Assembly: GCF_041906005.1 (NCBI RefSeq)
Contig: NZ_JAYRJY010000001.1
Coordinates: 1,550,001-1,614,000, forward strand
Direction: 5' to 3'
DNA: 64,000 bases
Source: Ferrovibrio sp041906005
Lineage (GTDB): Bacteria > Pseudomonadota > Alphaproteobacteria > Ferrovibrionales > Ferrovibrionaceae
Shown here in pieces: positions 25,907-34,650 of the stretch. The position numbers and the translations under genes are program-made. The notes beneath the pieces were generated by a model. That model had not been told where the DNA came from. It made no database searches and saw only the letters and a list, made by a program, of their open reading frames with translations. Positions within the stretch are counted from its first letter, which is position 1. Every line of letters starts with the position of its first letter.

Positions 25907-27220
25907 CTAGTTTTCCATGAGGCGCGGCAAGACCGTCATCAGGCCGGGAAAGGCCATGGCGATCAGCAGGCCCGCGCCCTGCAGCAGGAAGAAGGGCACG
26001 ATCCCGCGATAGACAATGCCCATATGCAGCGCCTTGGGCAGCACACCCTTCATATAGAACAGCGTGTAGCCGAAGGGCGGGGAAATATAGCCCATCTGGA
26101 TCGTGATGGCATAGAGCACGCCAAACCAGATTTCGTCGAAGCCGAGGAATTTCACGATCGGGATGAAAACCGGCACGGTGAGCAGAATAATGCCGATCTC
26201 GTCCAGCACAGTGCCGAGAAAAATCAGGATCAGCAGCATCACGGCCAGGATCACATAAGGCCCGACCTCCAGCGACTTGATCATGCCCAGCAGGGAATCC
26301 GCGCCGCCCAGGCCGGTGAAGATCGCCACATAGGCCTTGGCGCCGATGGTGATCCACAGGATCATCGCCGTGGCCTTGCCGGTATCGGCCGCCGCCGAAA
26401 CCAGCGCATCGACATTCAGCTTCCGCTCGATCGCGGTGGCGATCAGCGCGCCGAACACACCCACGGCCGCCGCTTCGGTGGGCGTGGCAATGCCAAGGAA
26501 GATCGAACCGAGGATCAACAGGATCAGCAGGCCGGGCAGCACCAGCGCCTTCAGGGCGGCCAGCCGCTGGCGCAGCGGCGCCGGCGCGTAATCCTCGCGC
26601 AACGGCGCGGCGCCGGGCTTCAGCCAGGCCACCAGGATGATATAGATGATGTAAAGCGCCGCCAGGATCAGGCCGGGCACCAGGCCGGCAATCAGCATCT
26701 TGCCGATCGAGACCTGGGCAGTAACGGCATAGACGATGGTGAGCACCGAGGGCGGAATCAAAATGCCCAGCGTGCCGGCGGCGCAGATCGTGCCGGTGGC
26801 AAGTTCGGGGCTGTATTTACGGCGCAGCATCTCGGGCAGGGCCAGCATGCCCATGGCCGTGACGGCGGCGCCGACCACGCCGGTCATCGCCGCCATGATC
26901 ACGCAGATCACCACCGTGCCGACGGCGAGGCCCCCGCGCAGGCGACCAAACCACAATTCCATGGCGCGGTAGAGTTTTTCGATCACGCCTGAACGCGACA
27001 GCAGGGCCGCCATCAGGATGTAAAGCGGAATGGCCAGCAGGGCCTCGGACTTCATGGTGTCGAAAATCTGCAGCACCAGAATGATCACCGCCTGGGGATT
27101 CCAGAACAGCACAGTGATCAGCAGCGACAGGCCGCCCAGCACGAAGGCGATCGGCAGGCCGGTCAGCATGAACAGCGTCAGACCGCCGAACATCAGGATG
27201 AGGATGGCGGTCGAGTTCAC
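25907..27220 (-). CDS. dctM: TRAP transporter large permease, DctM-like
   Basis: A 437-residue, about 12-segment membrane protein of the DctM family: FVLGGLSLLITVLFW near the start, VIMAAMTGVVGAAVTAMG, GTLGILIPPSVL (a family hallmark), and ISPPFGYTLFYMKGV. It carries the cation-coupled transport step of the TRAP system. The ATG overlaps the DctQ stop by four bases. With DctQ, DctP and the HMG-CoA reductase it forms one operon, which points to mevalonate or a related acid as substrate. Confidence 0.92.
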   Translation of the reverse strand: MNSTAILILMFGGLTLFMLTGLPIAFVLGGLSLLITVLFWNPQAVIILVLQIFDTMKSEALLAIPLYILMAALLSRSGVIEKLYRAMELWFGRLRGGLAVGTVVICVIMAAMTGVVGAAVTAMGMLALPEMLRRKYSPELATGTICAAGTLGILIPPSVLTIVYAVTAQVSIGKMLIAGLVPGLILAALYIIYIILVAWLKPGAAPLREDYAPAPLRQRLAALKALVLPGLLILLILGSIFLGIATPTEAAAVGVFGALIATAIERKLNVDALVSAAADTGKATAMILWITIGAKAYVAIFTGLGGADSLLGMIKSLEVGPYVILAVMLLILIFLGTVLDEIGIILLTVPVFIPIVKFLGFDEIWFGVLYAITIQMGYISPPFGYTLFYMKGVLPKALHMGIVYRGIVPFFLLQGAGLLIAMAFPGLMTVLPRLMEN

Positions 27221-27750
27221 AGCGCGGCCTCCTCATGATGCAGGCCGGCGGTACCCGGCGCACGGAACAGCACGCGCAGGAATTCGGCCAGCGCCTGCAG
27301 CAGCATCAGCACGAGCGACAGCGGCACCGCCGCCTTGGTCCACCAGATCGGCGGATTCCAGGCCGAGAAGGAGGTTTCGCCATAGTTGAAGGAATCGATG
27401 GCTGCCGGCAGCGAAAACCAGAGCAGGATGGCGCAGAAGGCGACGATGATCGGCAGATTGACCAGCTCGACCAGGCGATCGGCCTGCACATTCAGGCGCT
27501 GGCGCAGCAGATCCATCGCCACATGCCCCTTCTGGTGCAGCACATAGGGGCCGGCCAGCAGAAAATACGGCCCGAACAGCAGCACGGCCAGCTCCATGCC
27601 CCAGACGGTCGGCGCATTGAAAGCATAACGCATCGCCACATCGATCAGCATGACCGGCACGATCAGATAGATCAGCAGGATGGCGAAATAAAAGGCCGCG
27701 CGGTTGACGGCGGTGACGGCGCCGACGAAGCCGGCGATGACGGGCGGCAT
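27217..27750 (-). CDS. dctQ: TRAP transporter small permease, DctQ-like
   Basis: A 177-residue protein with four predicted membrane segments, the normal DctQ layout: AAFYFAILLIYLIVPVMLIDV, then WGMELAVLLFGPYFLLAGPYVLHQKGHVAMDLL (the DctQ family block), AFCAILLWFSL, and a last segment near LSLVLMLLQALAEFL. The start at 27750 is 67 bp after dctP, and that gap contains a terminator-like hairpin likely to lower permease relative to binding-protein expression. Confidence 0.9.
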   Translation of the reverse strand: MPPVIAGFVGAVTAVNRAAFYFAILLIYLIVPVMLIDVAMRYAFNAPTVWGMELAVLLFGPYFLLAGPYVLHQKGHVAMDLLRQRLNVQADRLVELVNLPIIVAFCAILLWFSLPAAIDSFNYGETSFSAWNPPIWWTKAAVPLSLVLMLLQALAEFLRVLFRAPGTAGLHHEEAAL

Positions 27751-27771
27751 GGGCTCTCCCGATGAACTGGA

Positions 27772-27807
27772 GAAAAAAAGCGGCGGATGCCGACTGGCAC
27801 CCGCCGC
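27772..27807 (-). terminator. Intra-operon terminator/attenuator between dctP and dctQ
   Basis: On the minus strand an 11-bp GC-rich stem with one mismatch (27780-27791 with 27796-27807, loop GACT) is followed by seven T residues. This is a full intrinsic terminator inside the operon, placed just after the binding-protein gene. Partial read-through would give more DctP than DctQM. Confidence 0.8.
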
Positions 27808-27817
27808 AGGACGCGAT

Positions 27818-28858
27818 TTAAGCCAATACGCCGAGACGCTTCATGAAGGCAACCTGGCTGTCCAGGATCTTCTTGGCCAGTGCGTTGTCCTTGGTCGCCG
27901 CCTGCCAGGCCGCCACGGCCTTGGGCCGGTTGGCGAGGATGTCGGCCGGATCGAAGGTGTGGATGGTGCAGCCCTTGGCTTTGTACTTCTCCAGCACCAG
28001 CGCGTCCTGCACCAGGATATGCTGGCGCAGGCTGGACGAGATTTCGCGCGCCGCAACGGCCAGCGCCGCCTTGAATTCGGCCGGCAGCTTTTCATAGGCG
28101 CCGCGATTGGCGACGTAGCTGGTGGCCGTGGTGGGTTGATGCACGCCGGGCAGCACAACATGCTTGGCTACTTCGGCGATGCCGGCCTCGAAATTGGCGG
28201 TCAGGTCGCCGCGGTCGGCGATGTCGATCACACCCTTGTCGAGCGCCGAATAGACTTCGCCGGTCGGCAGCGGCGAGACGCTGACGCCGAAGGCGCCCAT
28301 CACGGCCGAGGCCAGACCGACGAAGCGGCCTTTCTTGCCGGCCAGGTCGGCGATCTTGGTGATCGGCATCTTGGCGTGGATCGGCTCCTGGCCGTAGATG
28401 GTCGGCGCGATATACATCAGGCCGGCCGGCGCATAGGCTTCGCGGGCCATATCCAGTCCGCCCATCTCGTAGAACCAGGCTTCATACTGGTCGGATTCAG
28501 GGAAACCAAACGGAATCGTGCTGGTGAAGGCAAAGGCGGGGATCTTGCCGGCCTCGTAGCCGTCGAAGGTCTTCATCATCTCGAAAGCGCCGCCGCGCAC
28601 GGCATCGAAGGCCTGTGCCGCCGGCACGATCTGGCCGCCGGCAAACAGCTCGATGGCGAACTTGCCGCCAGTCAGCTCGGCCACGCGCTTGACGAAACGC
28701 TCCTCGAATTTCTGCGGCGTGGTGCCCGGATCCCACAGCGACTGCATGCGCCATTTCACGGCACCGCTCTGGGCCAGGGCAGGTGTCGCGGCTGCGAAAG
28801 TGGCGACTGCCGCCAGAGTGGCACCCGAGCCGAGCAGCTTGCGTCGATTGATCGTCAT
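27818..28858 (-). CDS. dctP: TRAP transporter substrate-binding protein, DctP-like
   Basis: A 346-residue periplasmic binding protein with a Tat-type leader (NRRKLLGSGATLAAVATF, cleavage near ALAQ). The mature chain has the family pattern VKWRMQSLWDPGT, GAFEMMKTFDGY, and the YKAKGCTIHTFDP region with the later KKILDSQVAFMKRLG. The ATG at 28858 is preceded by GGAGGA; an ATG at 28873 lies within that site and is unlikely. Its ligand is unknown, but the gene lies directly after HMG-CoA reductase, suggesting a branched hydroxy acid such as mevalonate. Confidence 0.9.
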   Translation of the reverse strand: MTINRRKLLGSGATLAAVATFAAATPALAQSGAVKWRMQSLWDPGTTPQKFEERFVKRVAELTGGKFAIELFAGGQIVPAAQAFDAVRGGAFEMMKTFDGYEAGKIPAFAFTSTIPFGFPESDQYEAWFYEMGGLDMAREAYAPAGLMYIAPTIYGQEPIHAKMPITKIADLAGKKGRFVGLASAVMGAFGVSVSPLPTGEVYSALDKGVIDIADRGDLTANFEAGIAEVAKHVVLPGVHQPTTATSYVANRGAYEKLPAEFKAALAVAAREISSSLRQHILVQDALVLEKYKAKGCTIHTFDPADILANRPKAVAAWQAATKDNALAKKILDSQVAFMKRLGVLA

Positions 28859-28908
28859 TCCAGTTTCCTCCATTGGATTGTTTTTCTTAAGTAATGCTAC
28901 GCGTGATG

Positions 28909-30228
28909 TCAGGCCTTGCGCAGACGGGCGAGGATTTCGGCCGCGCGGTCGGTGCGCACGTCATGGCTGGCGGCCAGTTCGGCGGCGACCTTGTCGATCT
29001 CCTCGCCGGTGGCGCCGGCAACGATGGCGATATTGCGGGCATGCAGCGCCATATGACCGCGCTGGATGCCTTCGGTGGCCAGCGCACGCAGGGCGGCCAT
29101 GTTCTGCGCCAGACCGACGGTGACCGTGATCTCGGCCAGTTCCTGCGCCGTCGCGACGCCGAGGATGCGCAGCGCCAGTTGAGCCAGCGGATGCGTCTTG
29201 GTGGCGCCGCCGACCAGACCCAGCGCCATGGGCATTTCCAGCGTGCCGACCAGGCGGCCGTCGTTGCTGAGTTCCCAGGTGGTGAGTGAGGTGTAATGCC
29301 CACCGCGCGCCGCCCAGGCATGGGCGCCGGCCTCGATGGCACGCCAGTCGTTGCCGGTGGCCACCACCACGGGATCGATGCCGTTCATGATGCCCTTGTT
29401 GTGGGTGGCGGCACGATAAGGATCGACGGCAGCGAAGGTATAGGCATCCAGGATGCCGTCGATGATGCGGCGGCCGGAGAATTCCTTGGTCGCCAGCGCG
29501 TCTTCCGTCAGGCTGACGCGGGCGCGCGCTAGGCGGCGGTCGGCCAGGTTGGACAGGATGCGCAGCCGCACGTTGCCACCGGTGATGCGCTCGACGATGG
29601 GGGCCACCGTCTCAGCCATGGTGTTCACCGTGTTGGCGCCCATGGCATCGCGCACGTCGACTAGCAGATGCAGTACCACGATGGGTCCGCGCGGCGTCTG
29701 CGGGAAGACATGCACCTCGATGTCGCGGCAGCCGCCGCCTAGGCCGACCAGCACCTTGTCGCGCGCATTGGCGGCGGCGAGGATATCGTCGCGGGCGGCC
29801 AGGATCTGCAGCCGCGCGCCATGGGGATCGGACAGGCCGATCACCTGCACCTGGGCGCGCATGATCGGCATGGTGGACGAGGTTTCGAAACCGCCACAGC
29901 CACGCGCGATGCGCGCCATGTAGGAGGCGGCGGCGACAATGGAGGGTTCCTCCACCGCCATGGGGATCAGATAGTCGCGCCCGTTGATCTGGAAATTGGT
30001 GGCAACGGCAAAGGGTAGCTCGAAGGTGCCAACCACATTCTCGATCATGCCGTTGGCGCGCTCCACCGGCAGGGCACCGGGCGCGGCCAGCAGGGCACGG
30101 TCGGCATCGCTCAGGCCCGCAGCATCCGCCAGCGCCGCCAGACGCTGCGCGGGCGTCATGTTGCGGTAATTCTCGATACGCGAATTGACACTTCGCCCTG
30201 CCGCATTGGCAGAGACCGCCTTGCTCAT
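28909..30228 (-). CDS. mvaA: Class II (degradative-type) HMG-CoA reductase
   Basis: A 439-residue soluble class II enzyme. All four catalytic residues known from the Pseudomonas mevalonii enzyme are in place with constant offset: Glu94 (VEEPSIVAAAS), Lys278 (THNKGIMNG), Asp294 (TGNDWRA) and His392 (GHMALHARNI); the signature DAMGANTVN is also present. The enzyme interconverts mevalonate and HMG-CoA. No other mevalonate-pathway gene is near, and a TRAP importer follows in the same operon, so mevalonate oxidation for carbon is more likely than isoprenoid synthesis. HMG-CoA lyase is not in the window. The ATG at 30228 has GAGGAAA upstream. Confidence 0.95.
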   Translation of the reverse strand: MSKAVSANAAGRSVNSRIENYRNMTPAQRLAALADAAGLSDADRALLAAPGALPVERANGMIENVVGTFELPFAVATNFQINGRDYLIPMAVEEPSIVAAASYMARIARGCGGFETSSTMPIMRAQVQVIGLSDPHGARLQILAARDDILAAANARDKVLVGLGGGCRDIEVHVFPQTPRGPIVVLHLLVDVRDAMGANTVNTMAETVAPIVERITGGNVRLRILSNLADRRLARARVSLTEDALATKEFSGRRIIDGILDAYTFAAVDPYRAATHNKGIMNGIDPVVVATGNDWRAIEAGAHAWAARGGHYTSLTTWELSNDGRLVGTLEMPMALGLVGGATKTHPLAQLALRILGVATAQELAEITVTVGLAQNMAALRALATEGIQRGHMALHARNIAIVAGATGEEIDKVAAELAASHDVRTDRAAEILARLRKA

Positions 30229-30313
30229 CGGTGTTTCCTCCATTTGGCCGCTGCCTGTGCCGGCGCGGCCCTGATGACGGCCCAAAATCGCGGTGCATGC
30301 CCTTTTAAACAAG

Positions 30314-30368
30314 GGACAATTGGCGCTATTGTCCGATCAACTGTACTTGTGAAATTACTGGTACAGTT
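30314..30368. promoter_or_regulatory. Two inverted repeats between mvaA and the MocR-type regulator
   Basis: GGACAAT-N7-ATTGTCC (30314-30334) and AACTGTAC-N14-GTACAGTT (30339-30368) are both perfect. They lie side by side in the 157-bp divergent region, next to each start. They are good candidates for operators of the regulator encoded at 30386. Confidence 0.6.
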
Positions 30369-30385
30369 TAGCAGGAGCCAGCATC

Positions 30386-31768
30386 ATGCGGATCGCCAGG
30401 GCGGAGCAGATCGCCCGCAACATCGCCCAGCAGGTGGAACGTGGGCATCTGGTGCCGGGCACGCGACTGGGTTCGGTGCGCCAGGCCGCCACCGAGTTCG
30501 GCGTATCGAAAAACACCATGGTCGAGGCCTATGACCGGCTGGTGGCGCAAGGCTACCTGGAACCCAAGCGCGGATCGGGTTTTTATGTGGCGCGGCCGCG
30601 ACCGAAGGCATCGGCGGCGATCCGACCCGCCCATGTCAGCGAGGCGATCGATCTGGTGTCGCTGCTGCGCGAACAACTCAACCAGCATTATGCCGTGCGC
30701 GTGGGCGATGGCCGCCCGCCGGCGGCGTGGATGGAGGGTTCCGAACTCGGCCGCCATCTGCGCCCCAGCATGCGCGGTGGCGAACGCATCGAACATGGTT
30801 ACGGCGCGCCGCAGGGTTATGGCCCACTGCGCGAAATGATCGCCGGCCGGCTGATCGAACGCTCGATCCATGTGACTGCCGAACAGATACTGCTCACCTT
30901 CGGCGCCAACCATGCGCTGGACCTGATCGTGCGGCATTTCATCGAGCCGGGCGATGCCGTGCTGGTCGATAGCCCCGGTTATTATCCGCTGTTCGGCAAG
31001 CTGCGATTGGCACGCGCCAACGTGATCGGCGTGCGGCGCACGGCCGACGGCCCAGATCCGGAAGACCTGGAGGCCAAGGCGGCGCAATATCGCCCACGCC
31101 TGTTTTTCACCCAGACCCTGGCGCATAATCCGACCGGTACCTCGATGACACCGGCCGGCATCCATCGCCTGCTGCAGCAGGCCGAACGGCTCGGCATGAT
31201 CCTGGTGGAAGATGATCCTTTCGCCGATCTGCTGCCGCCGATCACGGCGCGGCTGGCGACACTCGATCAGTTGGAACGGGTCATCTATGTCGGCACGTTT
31301 TCCAAGACACTGTCGGCCAGCCTGCGCACCGGGTATATCGCCGCGGCGCCGGCCCTGATCCGTTCGCTCACCGACGTGAAGATGCTGACCGTGGTGAACA
31401 GTTCAGGTTATGTCGAACGCCTGATCCACGACCTGATGGCCGACGGGCATTACCGCCACCACCTGAACCGCCTGCGCGAGCGCGTGACCCGCGCCTCCAG
31501 CCAGGCGATGACAGACCTGGCCGCGATCGGCCTGAGGGATTTCAGCGCACCGGCCGGCGGCTATTACCTGTGGTGCCCACTGCCCGAAGGCGTCGACGAT
31601 GTTGCGCTGGCCCGCCGCGCCTCGGAGGACGGCATTTTCCTGGCGCCGAGTTCGATCTTCACGCTGGACCGCGAGGCGCATCGGCCGGCTTTGCGCATCA
31701 ATGTCGCCTATGCCGACGATCCGGCCTTCCTGGATTTCATGCGCAGCGCCTGCGAAGGAGCGGTTTGA
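30386..31768 (+). CDS. MocR/PdxR-type GntR regulator with aminotransferase domain
   Basis: 460 residues. Residues 1-70 are a GntR winged helix (QVERGHLVPGTRLGSVRQAA, NTMVEAYDRLVAQGYLEPKRGSGFYV). The rest is a fold-type I aminotransferase domain with NPTG and the PLP-binding Lys307 in GTFSKTLSASLRTGY. In this family PLP or its adducts act as effector. Divergent from the mvaA-dctPQM operon, which it probably controls, using the two inverted repeats between them. The real effector is unknown; a PLP regulator over mevalonate genes would be unusual. Confidence 0.92.
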   Translation: MRIARAEQIARNIAQQVERGHLVPGTRLGSVRQAATEFGVSKNTMVEAYDRLVAQGYLEPKRGSGFYVARPRPKASAAIRPAHVSEAIDLVSLLREQLNQHYAVRVGDGRPPAAWMEGSELGRHLRPSMRGGERIEHGYGAPQGYGPLREMIAGRLIERSIHVTAEQILLTFGANHALDLIVRHFIEPGDAVLVDSPGYYPLFGKLRLARANVIGVRRTADGPDPEDLEAKAAQYRPRLFFTQTLAHNPTGTSMTPAGIHRLLQQAERLGMILVEDDPFADLLPPITARLATLDQLERVIYVGTFSKTLSASLRTGYIAAAPALIRSLTDVKMLTVVNSSGYVERLIHDLMADGHYRHHLNRLRERVTRASSQAMTDLAAIGLRDFSAPAGGYYLWCPLPEGVDDVALARRASEDGIFLAPSSIFTLDREAHRPALRINVAYADDPAFLDFMRSACEGAV

Positions 31769-31771
31769 GCC

Positions 31772-33016
31772 TCAGTTTTTCGCGGCGGCGATCACCCGCC
31801 CGATGCTGAGCATGCCGCCCATCAGCAGGATGCCGAGCAGGCCGATGGCGACCAGGACATGGGTGGAATGCGCCACCGCGCCGAAGACCAGCGCCATCAG
31901 CATCGCCGCCACGCTGGCAACTGCTGCCGCCAGGCCGCTGCCGGCCGGCAGTTCGTCGAGTTGGAGGTTGCGCAGGGCCAGGGTGTCGCAGGCCAGCCAG
32001 TAGGATTGCCCGGCCACGGCGGCAACAAAGAAAACCGGCGCATAGGCTTCCGCCGTGCGCCAGCCCAGATGCAGATCGAGCAGCAACGCATAACCGGCGG
32101 CCAACAGCGCCAGCACGGGAGCGGCGCGCAACACCAGTTCCACATGCCGGTCCAGGATACGCGCCAGCAGCAGACCGGCCAACGCACCGCCGAGCGTGGA
32201 AGCGGCCACGAACAGGCCCAGCGCATGGGCCGCGCCGGTGACATTGGCGGCATGAATGGCAAAAAAGGGCACCGTCATGTCAATACTCTGCGCCACGGCG
32301 CGCATCTGCAGATACGAACGATACCAACGCGAGCGGCCGGCAAGCCGAAACCCATCGGCGAGCGAGGGCAGCCGTGTTCCGGCCGCCGCGCCGCGGCTTT
32401 CGAAAAACAACAGGATCGCCAATGCGCCGAGCACAAGGCAGAAAGCGGCGATCAGCAGCTTCCAGCCATAACCGTCGATGCTGCGCGGCGCGGTATGCTG
32501 GCTGTAGAACATGACCAGCAATGCAACGGTGAGCAGGCCGCCAGCGGCAAGACGAAGCGCCAGCAATGCACCGCGCCGGTGCACCGGGATCGCCTTGGCC
32601 GCCAATTGACGGAACCCCAGGCCGCCCAGCCCATTGGCCAGGCCAACCAGGAGCAGCAGAATGACGATGGTGGCAATGGCGAGCAGCGGCGGCAGCAGCC
32701 AGGCGGCCAGTGCCATGCCGCCCAGTGCGATGGCCTTGCCGAAAGTGGCGAACCCGACCAGCAGCTTTGCCTGCGGCGCCCGTACCACCGCCGGACCCAG
32801 CGCGAGGCTGGCGGCTAGCTGGCCGAGCCGTACCAGCGGCACGGCGGCCGAGACCACGAAGGGAAACGCGCCCAACGCATGCAGCAGCCACGGCACGACG
32901 ATATTGGGCGATGCGATCTGGTCGCTGGCATCGACCAGCGTGCCATTGGCGATGCCAAGGCTGAAATTGCGCCGCAGCAGCGGATCGCTGTCGGAGGGCT
33001 GGTCGGGTGCGGTCAT
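31772..33016 (-). CDS. MFS transporter
   Basis: A 414-residue protein with about 12 hydrophobic segments and the MFS loop features FRQLAAKAIPVHRRGALLALRL between segments and ARILDRHVEL in the second half. The N-terminal about 17 residues are polar (TAPDQPSDSDPLLRRN). Substrate not predictable. It is convergent with the MocR gene (3 bp gap) and begins 102 bp before the DUF1185 gene end; likely a separate transcript. Start ATG 33016 chosen; the frame is open to 33091. Confidence 0.85.
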   Translation of the reverse strand: MTAPDQPSDSDPLLRRNFSLGIANGTLVDASDQIASPNIVVPWLLHALGAFPFVVSAAVPLVRLGQLAASLALGPAVVRAPQAKLLVGFATFGKAIALGGMALAAWLLPPLLAIATIVILLLLVGLANGLGGLGFRQLAAKAIPVHRRGALLALRLAAGGLLTVALLVMFYSQHTAPRSIDGYGWKLLIAAFCLVLGALAILLFFESRGAAAGTRLPSLADGFRLAGRSRWYRSYLQMRAVAQSIDMTVPFFAIHAANVTGAAHALGLFVAASTLGGALAGLLLARILDRHVELVLRAAPVLALLAAGYALLLDLHLGWRTAEAYAPVFFVAAVAGQSYWLACDTLALRNLQLDELPAGSGLAAAVASVAAMLMALVFGAVAHSTHVLVAIGLLGILLMGGMLSIGRVIAAAKN

Positions 33017-33118
33017 GCAGAAAAGCGGATAGGTCCGGCGGCTGATGGATACTGGCCGCCAGATTGAATCCGGCAACGCGGCCGGAGGCAAGCCCCGGCT
33101 GCCTTGCCGCCGCAGGAC

Positions 33119-33697
33119 TCAGCGCAGGCCGTCGACGCCCTTGATCTCGCTCGCCGCCAGGCCGCCCAGCCGGGCATGGGGTCGGCCACCGGTGGCCATG
33201 CCGAGCGCATAGACGATCTCGTCGGCGCGCGGCGCATCGTCGATGCTGACGCCGACAGTATGGAAATGCGATCGCACATAGGCGGCATTCACATGGCCCA
33301 GCGGCATCATCAGCCGCGCGCCGACCGCACCGACCATCTTGCCCGCCGGCACAATCGCCTTGGTGTCACCCAGGATCGCGCGCATGCCCCAGCCGCCCGA
33401 AGGATGCCACATGGCACCGTGTTCCAGTTCGCCGTCGGCTCCGACGATGGCGCCCTTGCCATAGGCCTCGATCTCCGCCGGCTGCGCCTCCAGCGCCTTG
33501 AGCAGACGGCGCGCCACCTCGCGGCCCAGCTCGTTCAGGGCCTCCATGCCGGGCAGCAGGTTTTCCTCATATCGGCCGGCATAGGGATTCTGCACGACAA
33601 CGGCAGCGGTACCGATGCGCAATGGCACTTTCAGATCCGGACCACGGTCATGCAGCACTTCCTCGACGGCCGTGACGTATTTGCGCACCTTCCACAT
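33119..33697 (-). CDS. DUF1185 ('amino acid synthesis') family protein
   Basis: A 192-residue protein matching the DUF1185 family: VRKYVTAVEEVLHDRGPDL, VVQNPYAGRYEENLLPG, AYGKGAIVGADGELEHGAM, HVNAAYVRSHFHTVGVSIDDAPRADEIVYALGMATGGRPHAR. The family is usually encoded with catabolic hydrolases; its name is historical and the reaction is not established. It begins 14 bp after the FAH gene stop and is in that operon. Confidence 0.82.
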   Translation of the reverse strand: MWKVRKYVTAVEEVLHDRGPDLKVPLRIGTAAVVVQNPYAGRYEENLLPGMEALNELGREVARRLLKALEAQPAEIEAYGKGAIVGADGELEHGAMWHPSGGWGMRAILGDTKAIVPAGKMVGAVGARLMMPLGHVNAAYVRSHFHTVGVSIDDAPRADEIVYALGMATGGRPHARLGGLAASEIKGVDGLR

Positions 33698-33711
33698 GGC
33701 GGCCTCCGCGC

Positions 33712-34578
33712 TCAGGCTTCGTTGACGACGGGATTGCGCAGGATGCCGATCTTCTCGATCTCGACCTCCACCACGTCGCCATGCTTCATGAAATGCGGCG
33801 GTTTGCGGCTCCAGCCCACTCCGGCCGGCGTGCCGGTCACGATCACGTCGCCCGGCACCAGATCGAAGATGGTCGAGCAGTAGTTGATGATGGTGGGAAT
33901 CTTGAAGATCAGGTTGCTGGTATTCGACGACTGCTCGGTCTTGCCGTTCAGCCGCAGCTCCAGCTTCAGGTTCTCCGGCTCGGGGATTTCGTCCGCCGTC
34001 ACCATCCAGGGGCCGAAAGCGCCGGTACCGACGAAATTCTTGCCCGCAGCGATCTGCTTGGCATGGAACTGCCACTCGCGGATGCTGGCATCGTTGTAGC
34101 AGGCATAGCCGGCGATATGACTGTAGGCATCGGCCGGCGCGATGTGGCGGCCGCCCTTGCCGATGATCAGTGCCATCTCGCCTTCCCAGTCGAGTTGTTC
34201 CGACACCTTCGGCCGGATGATCGGCTGGCCATGGCCCACTTGCGAGCGCCAGACGCGCAGGAAAATCGGCGGAAACTCCGACAATTCGCGATGCATGCCG
34301 GCGGCCAGCACTTCCTGGTGATGGTCCATGTAGTTGCGTACCAGGCAGACGATCTTTTCCGGCCGCGGGATGACGGGCAGGAAACTGATGGCGGAAACCG
34401 GGATATCGGCGGCCAGGCCCTGCACGATGCGGTCGCGACCGGCAAAATCGGCGCTGGCGATGAAATCGGCCAGCGCCGGATATTTGCCGCCGAAATGACG
34501 GCCGAGATCGACAATCCTGTCGCCCTGGACCGCGCCCCAGGATTCCCGCCCCTGATAGGTGAAGGAGGCCAGCTTCAT
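33712..34578 (-). CDS. Fumarylacetoacetate hydrolase (FAH) family protein
   Basis: A 288-residue FAH protein: the N-terminal YQGRESWGAVQGDRIVDLG, then the catalytic domain with VRNYMDHHQE, the metal-binding DWEGEMALIIGKGGRHI (Glu-x-Glu), YACYNDASIREWQ, and GDVIVTGTPAGVGWSRKPP. Members cleave or hydrate acylpyruvates and 2-oxo acids, usually at the end of aromatic catabolism. It lies between a GntR regulator and DUF1185, opposite a VOC dioxygenase gene, which fits a ring-cleavage route; the substrate is unknown. Confidence 0.9.
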   Translation of the reverse strand: MKLASFTYQGRESWGAVQGDRIVDLGRHFGGKYPALADFIASADFAGRDRIVQGLAADIPVSAISFLPVIPRPEKIVCLVRNYMDHHQEVLAAGMHRELSEFPPIFLRVWRSQVGHGQPIIRPKVSEQLDWEGEMALIIGKGGRHIAPADAYSHIAGYACYNDASIREWQFHAKQIAAGKNFVGTGAFGPWMVTADEIPEPENLKLELRLNGKTEQSSNTSNLIFKIPTIINYCSTIFDLVPGDVIVTGTPAGVGWSRKPPHFMKHGDVVEVEIEKIGILRNPVVNEA

Positions 34579-34650
34579 AGACGTTTGCTCCGCAATGCTT
34601 GTGTGACGTGAAGAAGGCCGGGCCGTACCGGCGGATGAATGAACCCGCTG

